64,000 nucleotides of DNA from Carnegiea gigantea (GCA_029747015.1 JAKOGI010000057.1:404501-468500); one strand, 5' to 3'. Shown: positions 31,619 to 45,175, counted from the first letter of the stretch. Notes: a model not told the origin generated them from the letters alone. A program made the numbers and translations.

Positions 31619-32824
31619 TGATGAGCACTGTAGCTCGAACTAAAGCTAAGAGAAATAAGAATCTCATGATAGACCCCGTTGAGGTCTAAAAAGGTGCATT
31701 ATAAGCTCAAGATGTTTCTCAAGTGTCTCGCCTCTCTTTCTATACCGTTGTCTATCAGGCAAAGGTTGCTCAATCAGGAAGCTTATGTCACCATGAATGT
31801 GCTCAAAAACTTTATAACGTCAATAACCGACGCCTTGCTGGAGCAGGTCAGCAAGCAAGTCAAGAAGGCTATGGAGAGAGTGAGCTTCGCGCTCTCTTTT
31901 CATGCATTCCACTGTACGCCTGCTGTAGGCCTTAAGCATCTTATGGACTAGAACTTGTCACCCTTAGATGCGACCCCATGGCTATGTTGGGCCGTTGGCC
32001 AGTGAATGCCAACATGGGGTTCGCATAGAACAGACAACCGCAGTAGATGTCAGACAGATCATACAGGTCAGGCTAGCCTTATAGAAGGCTAATGAGAATG
32101 TGGCACTCTCACAATCGATCTCTACCCCATACGCATGTCGTGTCCTCAAAGATAAGATTGACTGACGGATGACTACTCTCCGGGAAAGTAATGGGACCCC
32201 CGAGCGTTTGGTGACGAAGGAGTGGATTTGGAGTTCGACACCTCGTAACAGGCACAGTCTGCAATAGAACCATAGATGTCCAGTACAGGCTCGGGTGACC
32301 ATACACAAGAACAAAATATGACTAAGGGGCCTTTGCATAGGTGAAGTTGCGCACAGACTATCCCATCCAATACAAATTTCCAAAATGGGCATTCAATCTA
32401 GTGCATTGACAATTTTAACCCCGTTTTATCGGGAAATCATGGATGTGGTGGAGGAAGGTCAAGGCACAAAATTTGGAGTTCTATCATGGAACAACAGGCC
32501 CTGAAGAGCACTTAAGGGTATATAAGGCTCATACGTACATTCATTATGTGGATGACGTGGCCTACTATAGGTACTTCCATGTGATACTAACGGAGTTTGC
32601 TCAAAAATGGTTTAGTAGACTTTCGTTAAGGGTATTACATGTTTCTAGGACTTGTGTGACCCCTTCGTGAGCTTGTTCATTGCAAGCTATAAAGAAAGAA
32701 GAACGAGCATTCATCTCTCAAAGATCAAGCTAAGAATGAGATGCTAGCTAAATTTGTGAAGAGGTTCCACTACGAAGCTGTGCTCATACTGAATCTTAAA
32801 AATGGTGTGGCCTACACCTCCAAC
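31619..32824 (+). pseudogene. Tat gag fragment, left part
   Basis: Broken frames show gag wording: FYHGTTGPEEHLRVYKAHTY (32,472-32,530), RYFHVILTEFAQKWFSRLSL (32,568-32,630), KFVKRFHYEAVLILNLKNGVAYTS (32,748-32,820). It is interrupted by stops and then by the solo LTR, and it continues after 36,146. It would have encoded the capsid. Confidence 0.7.
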
Positions 32825-34139
32825 TGTAACGCCCTGCTCGAGGGAGCGGCCGCGTTACCGCCGTGGATGCCCAATTATGAACATCCGCAAGGCTTTCTAA
32901 ATTTCTTAGACTTAATTAACCTTTTCATAGGCGATAGCAGCGGAAGCTCTTATCAAAGTCAAACTAAAGTTTAGGTAGGGTGATTCTATAATATGCATTT
33001 ACACACACATACTTGAACCATATCCATCATATTCTTACATATATGCGAACAAAAAAGTACATTCAGAATTGTATTTATTACATCCATAACTCAATACATA
33101 CTACGAGAACTACATTCCCATTTCAACTCAAAAATAAGGTCCTTAGCAAATAGCTAGCCTTTTAGCGTTTTTGTGATCTCCTTAGCTTCCAAAAACCTGA
33201 AAAAATGGTGAGGTCATGAGCTCCCAGAGCTCAGTGAGTAACCCTTACCTTCCCCGTTGTTGCACTTTGCACATTAACTGGTTAATACGTAATCACGCAG
33301 TACACGCATCTTATGATATATAGGCAGAACATATCATATAGCATATAGAAGGCGATAAGAGAACCTGCTTATGCTCCAAAAATCGAAATAAACTCATATC
33401 TTTCATATCCAATATGTTTACAAATATCACAAACGCACACAAACATACTTATGTCATGGAATGAGCAATTAGAGTAGCTTGGTCGTACCTATCCCATATC
33501 AAGTACGATTCAAGGACCCTCGTTTTCACTTACGTCCCTAAACAAACTCTACTGTTAGTCTATTTACTAAACTAACCATAATTGTCCCATACTAATAATG
33601 TCCTTTGGGCTCATAGTCCTCACTGGAGTCTAAAAGAAAGCAAAATCTGCTAAGCAACCTAACAGCCCACCCATAACCATAATTGGCACATACATCAAAG
33701 CAACTTTATCGCAAAAGTTTACATAGTAAGCCATAAACACATAACATGTATCCTCAAAATCAATTACAAGCTCATAGATATTTTGAATGAACCTTCAAAT
33801 CCAAAATCAAATCTAAAATCCAAAACTAAGATCAAAATTAATTTCATAACTTATTCAAATTTCAGATCCAAATGAAACCCAATTCCATATCATATCCAAA
33901 ATTTAAATCCAAGCCAAACTAATTTCATACCATATCCAAAGTCCAAATCCAAGTCAAAACCAATTTCATAACACATCACATATCCTTCACTAAATGCAGA
34001 ACTTTTAGTTTAGGGAAAATTAACTCATGATTCACACAAAGAACCATCACAAAACACAAGGGTCACAATCACATCCTGGCGGACCGAGCGATACCCACTC
34101 AAGGTAACAACCAGGGACTCAATGCTCTAGAGTACGTAG

Positions 34140-34370
34140 ATGCCCTCAAAACACAAACTGTGGAGTCACATTCATATCCTGGAAAACCAGGGACCCACAC
34201 AGCTCCCAAATAACACAAACTGAGGAGTCAATTGACGAACCGGGCAGTGCCCACTCAAGGTACCAACCAACGACTCACACAGCTCCCAAATAATACAAAC
34301 TGAGGAGCCAATTGGCGGACCGGGTAGTGCCCATTCAAGGTACCAACCAATGACTCACACGGCTCCAAAC
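34140..34370. repeat. Roughly 80-bp subrepeats within the solo LTR
   Basis: TGAGGAGTCAATTGACG at 34,221 and TGAGGAGCCAATTGGCG at 34,301 begin two 80-bp units that include CCACTCAAGGTACCAACCAA and CACACAGCTCCCAAATAA. A partial, more divergent unit precedes them. Confidence 0.75.
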
Positions 34371-35716
34371 ACAAAGACAACTACTTCTATGGCCATAGCT
34401 CTAGAACACTTTGTAATAGCCTAAAGCAAGGCATGAATCTTTTTCCCCAAAAACGTAACTTAATGAAATCATATAATCGCATTTTTATTTTCAACGAAAT
34501 TCAATTCCACAATTTTAACAAAAACATAATCAAAACATAGCATAATTCAACTCAAAAATAATTTCACAAGTTTTCCATACTTCATCACATAATCAGAATT
34601 CTTAGGAAGCTCAACAATGGCCTTTTCATATCTAATTGACGGATTAAGCATAGAAATAATCCATGATTACACTAAACAAGGTACTTTTACTCAAAATTCA
34701 TAACCCACAGCATAGACATCCAATCTTCACCAAACTTTGTAGGAAATTGACAAATAACATATAGATTCTAACATATAAATTTCATGATTTTTCTCCAAAC
34801 CCGTCATTCCAAAAACTCAAATAGTATACCAAAATCACCAAAAATCTGAGAATTAAACCCAAAAATTCGTAACTTATAGCGTACACAACCAAAATTCACA
34901 AAAGTTTACAAACAATAACCCCATATCATGAGGAATCTACAGTAATATTTTGATAATTTTTATCCAAACAAATCCTTCAATATAATTAAAACAGTAACCA
35001 AAAACCATGCACCCAAAACAGGGTAGTCTCAATAGAAAATTCATAACTCCTAAAATACACATCCAAAATTCATCAAAATTTACAAAAATTTTCCAGACAT
35101 CTCAGAAGTTTACAGTAAAAATTTTATAATTTATAGCCAACCCAATAGCTTACAATAATTCGAACATCTTCTGACTTTTCGCACATAATAACAAGGTAGT
35201 TTCAATCAAAAATTCATAACTTATAAAGTTTACATCTAAAATACATGAAAGTTTACCAGATGTTGCCTAATATCCTAGGTAACTTGCAGTAAAAATTCCA
35301 GAATTTTTCAACAAGCCAATAATTTCCAGAAAATCAGAGAGTACATGAACTCTGCACAAATCTGAAAATTCACCCTATTCTTTTCCATCTTGTTGAACCA
35401 ATACAAGAAATCAACCCAAAAATCCATAGTTCGGCACACATACAAACAGATTCACAGCATACCCATCCATTTTCAACATCCACACAACCCAAAATTCACA
35501 AATAGATATGAAACTTTTAATTGTGGGTTTCTACCAATTGAAGTTAGGGTTCTAATCTACTAAACCCTAAAACATCAAATTCAAAACTTCAATTCTCAAT
35601 TGGTTTCTCAATTTCAAGCATAAATAATCAAATTCATCTTACCCTAATCAATTTTAGGGTTAGAGAAGAATAAAAATTACTCACCTTGAATTGATTTCAA
35701 AATCAAAAACTGTAAT

Positions 35717-35790
35717 CCTCTTTTCCTTCTTCTTCTTCTTCTTCTTCTTCTCCTTTTCTTCTTCTTCTTCTCTCCTCTCTGCCTCTCTTT
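35717..35790. repeat. (TTC)n low-complexity tract
   Basis: TTC repeats on the + strand are mixed with CTCT. The - strand ORF with Lys/Glu runs (35,681-36,085) is a by-product. Confidence 0.9.
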
Positions 35791-36140
35791 CCCTCTCTGT
35801 CATGCGTGTGTGGTGTGTGTGTTTGTGTTGAAGAAGAAAAACAAAGCCCCCTCCCCTTTTGATAATATCACGTGCAATTGAAAAGAAAAATCCCCCCTTT
35901 TCTTTTTCCTTTTTTTTTTTGGTCAAGCCTCTTATTTTGACTAATCCTTGCATTTGTCCTTTTTTTTTTTGGGGTGCACAATTACTAAATGAGTAATATC
36001 TTCTAATCACTTCCAAAAACATAATAATAATAATAACGCAAAATACACACATGTGCCTAAAATAAAATGCGTACAATATACACATAATTTACATATCGCA
36101 CATAGTTCAAAATAAGTAACAAAAATTTCGAGGTGTTACA

Positions 36141-38890
36141 CCAACCTTAATGACTTTAGGAAGAGGCGATGCAATTTCTTGCTATAGAACAAAAAGAAAC
36201 TACCCTCGTCAAAGCCTTAGAAAAGGACGTCAAGGATGGCCAAGTACGAAAATGATATGAGGAAAGAATTCAGCATAGGCCCGATAGGAAACCAAAGAAT
36301 GCTGCTCGTGATCAATGCTTCAATGGGGACCCCACGAGCGTCGTGATGGAGGTTAAGGGGCACCTTATGCTGAAGAAGCCACCATCGATGTCTACGCTGC
36401 ACAAGCCATGCAATGTCGTCAAATATTGTGAGTTTTATTAGTAAAATAGCCATACTACGTTGGAATGCTAGGAGCTAAAGAAGGCCTTCCATGAGCTCGT
36501 GGGATCACTTCCTCTAATGAGGCTCTAAGGGATTTTCGAAGGGCAAGGTACCAACCCAAGAAAAGCCCTCCAAAGAGGAGTGCTCTACGAAAGTGATGAC
36601 CACAATTCGTGGGGGATATGTTGAAAGTGTCTCCCAGGTGACATGGAAAGCTCAGTTGTGTGTAACCCTGTAGGTAATGACTACCGAGCGTGGAGTACGT
36701 ATTGACATACTAACGATGACGTTCAATGAGGCATATTATAGGGGAGTTATCACTCCCTAGGATGACCCACTCGTCATGGAGCTAAAGATAGCTAACGCCC
36801 TTATCCTAGGAATTCTAGTCAATACAGGGAGTTTAGCGAACATCATGACCTAGCTAGGAATGCCTGTGGTAGGTCAAGTACCTAGGACATGACTCATGCC
36901 CCTTGTAGACCCTATCTTAGGATTTCAGGGGCAAATTGTCAACTCAATTGGGTGATCAGGCTACCCTTCAAGATGGGTTATAGGATAAAGGTGCGAGACC
37001 TATAGAGAAACTTCCTGGTGGTGGGCATCTCTAGTGCTTATGATATCGTCATTGGAAAACCAATATTGCATGAATCAAAGTTGCCACATCCCTTATCTGC
37101 TACGGCTTCAATATCAGTTGGACGATGGAAGCATTGGGAAATTATACGGCTACTAGTCGATGGCTAGAAAGCACTACTAGGTCAATATTAAGCAGCTAGT
37201 TGAAAACGGGGAAGGGCCCAAGGGGCACGCCTCTTGACCTAAAAGTGAAGAAGCCTTGAGCCGAGCTCCCAGTCGCCACCGAGTCATTAGCTACAGAGTA
37301 TCTGGATAAGCCCCATCTTGAAGCCGTAGACAACGTGGAATCCATACATCTCAAGGATGGCCACCCACACTAAACAGTCATAGTAGAATGGGTCATATCT
37401 CCTCCGATCCGGTTAAGGAAATCCTTATCAGTCCCCTACGACCCTACGGGCATATAAGGACGTCTTTGTTGTTAGCTGAGATGAGATGCTTGGCCTAGAC
37501 CCCAAAGTTAAAGCACACCAAATGAATGTATACACCAACCTACAAACTGATTATTAAGAAAATGAGACACTTAGGGCCTGAGCATTGCGCAACAGCCACT
37601 GAAGAGGTACAATGGATGTTGGAGTCTAGGTTCATTAGGGAATACCAGTGCCCGAGTGGATTTCTAATGTGGTGCTCATAAAAATGGTTGACAGAACTTG
37701 GATGATGTTCATATATTTACCAACCTCAATAAGAACCTGCCCTATAGACGGCTACCTGTCAAAAGATTGACAACTTGTTGATTCCAGTGGGGATATGCGA
37801 TACTAAGCTTTATGAACACCTTCTCGGGTCATCACCAAATCCCTCTGGATCTAGAGGACATGGATTAGGGACATTACCGCTACAAAGTGATGTCCTTCGA
37901 CCTGAAGAACGTATCGGTGACCTACTAGCTATTGGTCAACAATCTCTTCGCACATCTCATTGGTAAGAACATGGAGATATATGTGGACGATAAAATAAAG
38001 AAAAGCAAGTAAGATCTCGTACACTTGGATGACTTAGAGGAAGTGTTCAAGGTACTTCGAAGTCGTTGGATGAGGTTAAACCCTAGGAAGTGCATTTTCA
38101 TGGTGAGGTCTAGAAATCCTAGGCTTTATGATCAATGCTATGGAACAGAGGTAGTCCTAGATAAGTAGCAGCTATTTTCTTGCGTCCTCAAGAAGGAAGC
38201 AAACTTTAAATGAAACCAATAAGTGGATGGGGCATTTTAGTCCCTAAAGGAATACCTGACTCCATTCCTCAGGATCGCAAGACGGACCCCTAACAAGCCC
38301 TTACTCCTGTATCTGGTCGTGCCTCAACAAGTTGTGAGCGTCATTCTTGATGTGAAAATGGACAAGGTGTAGGTCGTAGTATATTACATGAGCCATGCCT
38401 TAGATATCCTATCATTGAGAAATTCACTTTTGCTTAGTCTTGGAAAGAAACAAGGTCTGCCCTTGTTTTAAAGATCACAAAGTAACAATCCTTAGAGACC
38501 AATCCTTAAGGAACGTCCTCCAAAAGATGGATTCATTAGGGAGGAAGCTAAAATGGGTATTGGAATTATCACCTTTTGGGATCGAGTTTAAGGCTTGACT
38601 AACCATAAAAACACGAACATCGACCGATTTCTTCCCAGAGAGCTCTCATGGGAACGTACGACTGCTGGGCATCAAGATGACACAAAAAAAAAAAACTTTT
38701 TTTTCGATGGGTCCTCCACTAGGGACGGCAGCGAACTTGGATTGATCATAGAAACCCCCTAGGGGGAAAGGCAGGAGCACACCTTAAAGTTCATGCTATA
38801 TTAGAGTATTAGGCCCTGATAGTAGGTATAGAGCTATATTGTGTGGCAAGTATAGGCATTCTTACATTCACAACTAATGGTCAGTTAACT
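36141..38890 (+). pseudogene. Second Tat element: end of gag, protease, RT, RNase H traces
   Basis: Heavily decayed frames include ILVNTGSLANIMT near 36,810-36,850 (protease active site with Asp changed to Asn), VDPILGFQGQ near 36,905-36,935, RT-like pieces around 37,560-38,110, and an RNase H trace (FFDGSSTRDGSELGLIIETP in broken frames) near 38,700-38,760. No open frame of more than about 80 residues survives. Sequence after 38,890 no longer resembles the element. Confidence 0.65.
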
Positions 38891-38893
38891 TAA

Positions 38894-39221
38894 GGCATAT
38901 TCTTTTTGTTGGGAAATATAGATTGGTAAATAGGTAAAGTTGGTTGAGATTGGTAGAAGTGAGTTGAAGTAGGCATTTTTTTGTTAAAGTGGGTTGAAGT
39001 TGGTTAAGGTAGGTTGAAGTGAATCGAAGTTGGTTGAAGTTGGTTGAAATGGGTTGATTTCTTTTTTTTTTTTTTTGGTGTATGATAGCTAGAAGTTGGT
39101 TAAAATAGTGGAAAGTTGGTTTAAATGGGTTAAAGTTAGTATTTTATTACTAAAGTTTGTAAAGTGGATTGAAGTTAATTGAGGTTGGTAAATTTGAATT
39201 CACTAACGAAAAGAACAGGCC
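38894..39221. mobile_element. Tourist-like MITE, copy 2
   Basis: This 328-bp relative of 19,149-19,436 starts GGCATATTCTTTTTGTTGG and ends CTAACGAAAAGAACAGGCC, with the same GGTTGAAGTGGGTTGAAG interior. TAA precedes it, but TTG follows, so the duplication is imperfect here. Confidence 0.65.
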
Positions 39222-39725
39222 TTGAATGTTATGCATTCTCTGAAAAAGAATGATTTTATTTTTTTGGTTTTTTTGTTCGGTGCATATCAAATGCAAAGAT
39301 CAATATCATTTTCGAACAAAGTCTTCAACAACTTTTAAGGATTATACAAACCTTACTAGTTAGTGCCCATATAAATTACCTTTCCTTTAAAAATCATGTT
39401 TTTTAAAAAAAAAATTGAGAAAATTACAATACACTCTTAAGAGTACATAGTAACTTATTAAAAAAAGAGTACCTAATAACACAAATCACTTGTCAATTTT
39501 TACCTAGTTATACCTATTAATATACAAGGAAATTATTCTTTACACATTTACATTAATTTATAGATATATATACTTCTAATACTATCGATCTATTTTGAAA
39601 TGACCCTCTTCCAATCATTGTCAATCTCACAATTTTAGAAAATACTAATTATAGCAACAATGGAGCCTCTTTTGGCACTTTTTTCAACTAAACGAAGATT
39701 ACAACGTAAAGTACTAACAAGTTTT

Positions 39726-39787
<62 letters not shown>

Positions 39788-39812
39788 TGTGTGTGTGATA
39801 TATATATATGCA

Positions 39813-39865
<53 letters not shown>

Positions 39866-39874
39866 TAGATACAC

Positions 39875-39906
<32 letters not shown>

Positions 39907-39945
39907 GTATATATATGTATATGTATATGTATCTATATCTATATA

Positions 39946-39975
<30 letters not shown>
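39222..39975. repeat. AT-rich stretch and (TA)n microsatellite left of the LINE
   Basis: Bases 39,222-39,730 are AT-rich with no gene seen. From about 39,736 the sequence is TA-repeat with a TG block (39,786-39,798) and ends in (CTAT)n near 39,945-39,975. LINE sequence follows directly. Confidence 0.85.
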
Positions 39976-39979
<4 letters not shown>

Positions 39980-40009
39980 CCTTCTTCCTCTCAGTACCTG
40001 CGAGGGCGC

Positions 40010-40946
40010 CATGGCTAGGGGGGAAAAGGGGGAGACCCCGACATGTGACTGTACAGTCTGAGGATGTGAACACTGATTCAACGCCGACAGTCGTTCCGAC
40101 GGCCTCTTCAGCAGCGCTGACCCAAGTTACAGCTACAATGGCCGTTTCTGTGTCACCTACAGTAGAAAGCACAACTCCAATTCCAATGGCTATGCTTGTG
40201 GATCCAGCAACAAGCCAGCTCCTGCTCAGAGCTCCTATGCATATTTGGTCGACCTAGAAGACGGTACGCAACTCAAACATATACCTGTGTCTGTTATCAA
40301 TGGAGTAAAATGCGCCAAACTGGATGCACAAGACGTGTTCGATGAAATTACTTAGTGGCAAAATGCGGTCCTCTGCTCTGTTCTTGGAGTAAATCCCCTA
40401 TTTGAAGTGATTAAAGGGTTTATCAAATGAATTTGGGCAACTTTAGACATTGACAAGATCATATATGTGAGGAAGGGTGTCTTCTTGGTTCGGTTTGGCA
40501 ACCCCCAGGACAAACTACAGGTGGTGAAAAAGGGATTATTCTGCTTTGATAATAAGCCTTTCCTGGTTAAGAGTTGGAACCCTGAGATGGGCCTTCATAC
40601 TGAAACCATCCAAACTCTTCCACTGTGGGTGAGACTTCCAGACCTTGATTTGAAATTCTGGGGCCTTGAAAGTTTGAGCAAAATCTGTAGTGTGCTCGGC
40701 ATTCCCTTGAAGACTGATCGCTATACCAAGGAAAAATCACTGATTCATTATGCTCGAGTTCTTATTGAGTTCCCTGTTGCAGGCCCTTTCCCAGAGCATA
40801 TTGAATTTTTCGATGAACATGATGTCCTGATCCGACAGCAAGTTGTATACAAATGGCTTCCTCTCAAATGTATACACTATGGCATGTTCGGCCATGAGGA
40901 GCCCACCTGTAAAAAGAAAGTGGTGATCAGAAAGGAATGGCGGTGA
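40010..40946 (+). pseudogene. LINE ORF1: DUF4283-type RNA-binding protein
   Basis: The reading includes a Thr/Pro-rich N-terminus, DVFDEITxWQNAVLC, the DUF4283 core (VRKGVFLVRFGNPQDKLQVV, LLVKSWNPEMGL-like text), LPLWVRLPDLDLKFWGLESL and TYTKEKSLIHYARVLIEF-like text. It ends in a zinc knuckle (KCIHYGMFGHEEPTC) whose second Cys is Tyr. At least three in-frame stops precede 40,467, and the open piece is 40,467-40,946. ORF1 of plant LINEs binds the element's RNA. Confidence 0.75.
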
Positions 40947-41159
40947 ATCCAAGCACCTGCACGAACTGAGCCAAGTCAAGAACCCAGCCCTCATACACCT
41001 CCTGCACCAGATGCTGAAGGATTTATACCGGTAAGCCACAGAACTAGTGCCAGGTAGGTGCATATACAGGACATAAAATTGACACAGCACACCAACCTTT
41101 TTTCATATCTTGGATGGGGTTTCCAAAGAGCTGGCTCAACACGAATTGGTCCAGATTCT

Positions 41160-43756
41160 CGGACCGCATGGATAACATATCTTCATGGAATGTGAGAGGC
41201 CTAAACTGGCCTAATAAATAGGAAGAGGTAAAACTCTTCCTACACTGTTTCAACATAGGTATGGTTGGTCTTTTGGAAACAAAGGTAAAGGAGAATAATG
41301 TCGAAAGAATTACAGCAAATGTTTTCCCAGGCTGGAAATGGATTCATAATTTCCAGCATAATGTCAAAGGGCGCATATGGGTTGCTTGGCATCCCAAGGT
41401 ATACAATATTGAGGTTATTCATATGACCAAACAACTTATGCATTGCAGAGCTACTCAGTTAAGTACTCCCAGGGCCTTTCTTATTACATACATTTATGGC
41501 TTCAACTGGATACAGCAAAGGGCGCACTTATGGACAGACTTATCAACTTTATCCCAAGGTATGACCGAGTCATGGTGTGTCAAGGAAGATCAAATGGGAG
41601 GGGATGAAGTGGCTGACCATGAAATCCAGGAGCTACAACAGGCCATTGACCAATGTGAACTGCATGAGTTACATAGCTCAGGTGCATACTATTTCCGGAC
41701 TAATAGAACTCAGTGGAGCCGATTTGACAGAGTGTTCGTTAATGGCTATTGGCACGTCAATTTTGATTATACACATTCCAAATATCTCGTTAATGGTCTA
41801 TCTGACCATGCTCCTATTTTGATACATTTTTCCTCTTCTCCAAAACCTCGCAAAAACTTCCAATTTTGTGATATGTGGTGTACGCAACAAGGGTTTCTTC
41901 CTCTGGTTATTTCCTCACTGCCTACTGTCCACAGCAAACGGAAATTCCACCAGATATGCACTTTCTTATCCCAGTTAAGACCCAAACTTCAACATCTTCA
42001 TTGAGATAAGTTTGGTGATCTTCGCCTTCAGGAAGCCAAGGCCCGACAACAACTCGCCGACGTTCAGGCTGCCCTGCAGAATCAGCCTGACCATGCTTCA
42101 CTTCTACAATAAGAGAAGGAGCTTCGGGATCACAATATTTCTATCCTCGCATCCAGCTTAAAACTGATGAAATAACAGAATAAGATGGAATTGGTGGGAT
42201 ATGGAGATTAATGCAATAAGCTGTTTTATGCCAAGACTAAACAAAGAAAGCTGGCAACTTACATTTACAGTATTTAGGATGAATCAGGCGTATGTGTTGA
42301 GGGTTTTGAACAGGTTGGTAAAACTATGGTGAACTTCTATTACCAATTGCTCGGCACTGAAGAACTGCATAGACTGGCCATTAACAAGGATGTTATTGCC
42401 CGAGGACACATTCTTTCCAGGGAACAACAGCTCAGCCTCTGTAAACCTTTCTCTGATCATGAAATTAAAACAGCCCTTTTCTCAATCCCCAACCACAAAT
42501 CCCCAGGGCCCGACGGTTATAATAGTGGGTTTTTTTAAGCACACTTGGCCTTCTACTGGACATATGGTCTGGGAAGCGATTAAAGAGTTTTTCTGTACTG
42601 GATACATGCCACGGTCAGTCAGTGCTACCAAATTGGTAATTCTTCCTAAAGTCAAATGTCCTCAAACTGCTGTCGAGTTCTGACCTATTTCCTGCTGTAA
42701 TGTATTATACAAATGCATATCTAAACTCTTATGTCTTAGAATTCGAGAAGTGCTCCCCAGCCTCATCCAACACAATCAGGCAGCTTTCGTGCCAGGGAGG
42801 GAGCTATTATACAATGTGCTTATATGTCAAGATATTGCGCGGGGTTACCAGAGGAAGCACATCTCACCCAGATGCCTTCTCAAAATTAACTTGCAAAAGG
42901 CGTTCGACTTGGTACATTAGGCCTTCTTACGGGAACAACTACATACACTCAAATTCCCACATATCTTTACAAAATGGATCATGGTTTGTGTTACATCGGT
43001 TGACTTTTATATACATATTAATGGGCAGAACCATGGAGGCTTTACGGGGAAAAGGGGACTTCGACAAGGGGATCCTCTATCACCTCTACTCTTTGTGCTC
43101 TCTATGGATTACTTCTCCAGATTATTAACAATGGTCAGCCACAACCCCTCTTTCAAATTCCACCCAAACCGCAAACAAATGAAACTTACTCACCTGATGT
43201 TCGCGGATGATCTGATAATATTTTGTAAGGCAGAGTCTGGATCTTTGAATATGATCATGAATGCCCTAAACCAATTTCATGCAACAGCTGGTTTAAAGGC
43301 AAATCTGTATAAGTCCCAAATGGTGATTGGAGGGGCTTGAAGCAAGCTACATTACCAATGTCTAAGAGCCACTGGATTCCAAGAAAGTCACCTCCCATTG
43401 AAATATCTAGGAGTGCCCATCACTGCAGGCAGATTAACCAAGATAGAATGCAGTAATCTTGTGGACAAGATCACTGCCAGAGTTCATGTTTGGGCCACCA
43501 GGCATTTATCTTTTGCAGGGAGAGCTCTTCTCATCAACAGTGTTATCGTTGGTTCTTTCAATTATTGGGCGTCCATCTTCCTCCTTCCAAATGAGGTACC
43601 AGAGAAATTAACCCAAATATGTCGAAATTACTTATGGAGTGGAACGGCAAATTTTCACCGAGTACCCCATGTTTCTTGGAAAACCACATGTCGCCCAAGA
43701 AAACAAGGCGGTATTGGTCTCAAAAATTTTATTGCTTGGAACAAGGCAAATATCGC
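41160..43756 (+). pseudogene. LINE ORF2: endonuclease and reverse transcriptase
   Basis: The endonuclease starts ISSWNVRGLNWPN (41,180-41,220) and includes MVGLLETKVKE, QWSRFDRVFVNG and LSDHAPILI (AP-endonuclease motifs). The middle, around 41,560-41,610, appears deleted. RT includes NHKSPGPDG (42,490-42,520), GKRGLRQGDPLSPLLFVLSM (43,040-43,105), the catalytic LMFADDLIIF (43,195-43,225) and LKYLGVPITAGRL (43,400-43,435), then KKQGGIGLKNF-like text up to the solo LTR. There are several stops and frame changes. It would nick DNA and prime cDNA synthesis at the target. Confidence 0.85.
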
Positions 43757-45175
43757 TGATGAACCTCTATTTTATCCCATTTTTAGCCCCTATTTAACCC
43801 ATTTCCTCCCCCGTTTTCACATTTAATTGTGTTAAAGAAGGGTCAAATCGGCCTCCTTTAGCATACTTTTTACTCATACAGCATCTTTCAATATTTTCAT
43901 GAACTTTATTGAAGAAACGGAAAGATGAACAATATTTAGCAGAAAGGAGTGCCAAGAAGGTGAGAAAAGCTGCGAAAAAGCATTGCACGAAAGTTCCACG
44001 GAACCGGACCCACGTAGCACGGCTGACCGCTCGAACCGGCACAAGTAGCCGGGCCAGCCACGTGGCACGGCCTGGCCATGCCACAACGTGCCATGTGGCA
44101 CGGTCCAGCCGTGCCAAGTGGCACACCCGTGCCACTTGCCGGTTTTGGGGGTTGTTTGCCAGGATTTTGGCACGGTTACCCCGTGCCTAGGGGGACGACC
44201 GTGCCACCCCCGCTCTGCGACGCAACTTAAATTTGCCTTCGGGGTTATTTTGAAGGGGGGAGTTTTATGTTTAGTTTTCTCTGAGAACTCTCTCTAGGCG
44301 ATTCTTAGGTTTACTTCAAGGTTTAAGTTTTTGTACTCTTGAATCACGCTATTGGATTGAAGTTTATTCCATCTTTAATTCCTTCAATTGATTCCAGGTT
44401 TTTTCTCTCTCAAATTCTCCCTCACTTGTTCTTGATTGTTTGGGTTTTGGTTATCATGATTACTGGGTTGATTGTTGAGATTGTTGCGTTAAATATGATT
44501 GTAGGCTAAATCCCTCGACTTAGGTTGGGATTAACGCCGAATATGTGTGGTTGAATTGTAAACTAGCCCAATCCTTGCTTCCCCCTTTGTCTAGTAATTG
44601 CGAATTTTACTATGCACGCCACATGCTCGATGGAATGCTCGAAAGAGTATTCGTCTATTTTTATTAGGGTTTAGGGGAGTGTTGAGAGACGAAACCTTTA
44701 CCTAGTGCGACTTAGTAGACGATTAGGGTTTTAACATGAAAATAGTTAAGGTTCTAATTGGGATTTGAAATTGTAGATCTTGTAATCCTTCGACTCTTAG
44801 TCCCATGAAAATAGGCGACTATAGTTTTAGGATTAGTCTTCGACCCTTGAGAGAGGGAGGAGATGGGCTTAATTGACAATCTATCCATTCGTGATGCATA
44901 CCTGGGAAATGTTTGGTAGGGCTAGTAATTGATTCGCTAGCATATTTGTGCTGTTAATTCCAACCTGAGTATTTTTTATTCTACTATTTATGTTATTTTT
45001 TTTAGTCGCTATCGTTTCTCCTAGTTTAGTCTCCAACCCACAACTGTGACTGCCTAGCTTGGGAGGTCTGATTAGTTCTAGTAGTCGAAAGCAAATCTCC
45101 CTATGGATTCGACCCGTACTTGCCGTTGCTAGTTACAACTGGCACCGTGCACTTGCGGTAATTAAAACGATAACA
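43757..45175 (+). repeat. Solo LTR of the Athila family inside the LINE
   Basis: This 1419-bp LTR is related, in reverse orientation, to the LTRs at 1820 and 12,993. It starts TGATGAACCTCTATTTTA and ends GGTAATTAAAACGATAACA. The 5-bp duplication ATCGC is perfect (43,752-43,756 and 45,176-45,180). The LINE frame resumes directly after it (KLVWAISTKKDVLWVKRVHS). It has an enlarged GGCACGG/CCGTGCC block at about 43,990-44,212. No internal region remains, as expected after LTR-LTR recombination. Confidence 0.93.

Larger units (their letters stand above)
32825..36140 (-). repeat. 3.3-kb solo LTR with CCAAC target duplication
   Basis: This 3316-bp block has TG...CA termini (TGTAACGCC at left, GGTGTTACA at right) and a perfect 5-bp duplication CCAAC (32,820-32,824 and 36,141-36,145) in the Tat gag. 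No internal coding region lies between the ends, so it is best read as one LTR left after recombination. On the - strand it starts TGTAACACCTCGAAATTTTT, a common start of large Ty3/gypsy LTRs, possibly Del/Tekay (inference). It contains roughly 80-bp subrepeats (34,140-34,370) and a TTC-rich stretch. Confidence 0.8.
31100..38890 (+). mobile_element. Second decayed Tat-type Ty3/gypsy element
   Basis: A possible 5' LTR piece has a TATAAATA at 31,167-31,174 followed by GAGAAGGGGAT, as in the first Tat element's LTR. A degenerate primer-site-like stretch lies near 31,572-31,594. Gag (31,619-32,824), interrupted by a 3.3-kb solo LTR, resumes at 36,146. Protease, RT and RNase H traces run to about 38,890, where the second Tourist-like MITE begins. 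Integrase and the 3' LTR are missing. The element lies in P450 intron 2 in the gene's orientation. Confidence 0.7.

Noticed and set aside
31343..32392. - strand ORFs of 60-136 residues in the second Tat element
   Set aside because: They are antisense to recognisable gag sequence, and no family match is seen.
35681..36085. 134-residue Lys/Glu-rich ORF
   Set aside because: It is generated by TTC/CTT repeats in the solo LTR.
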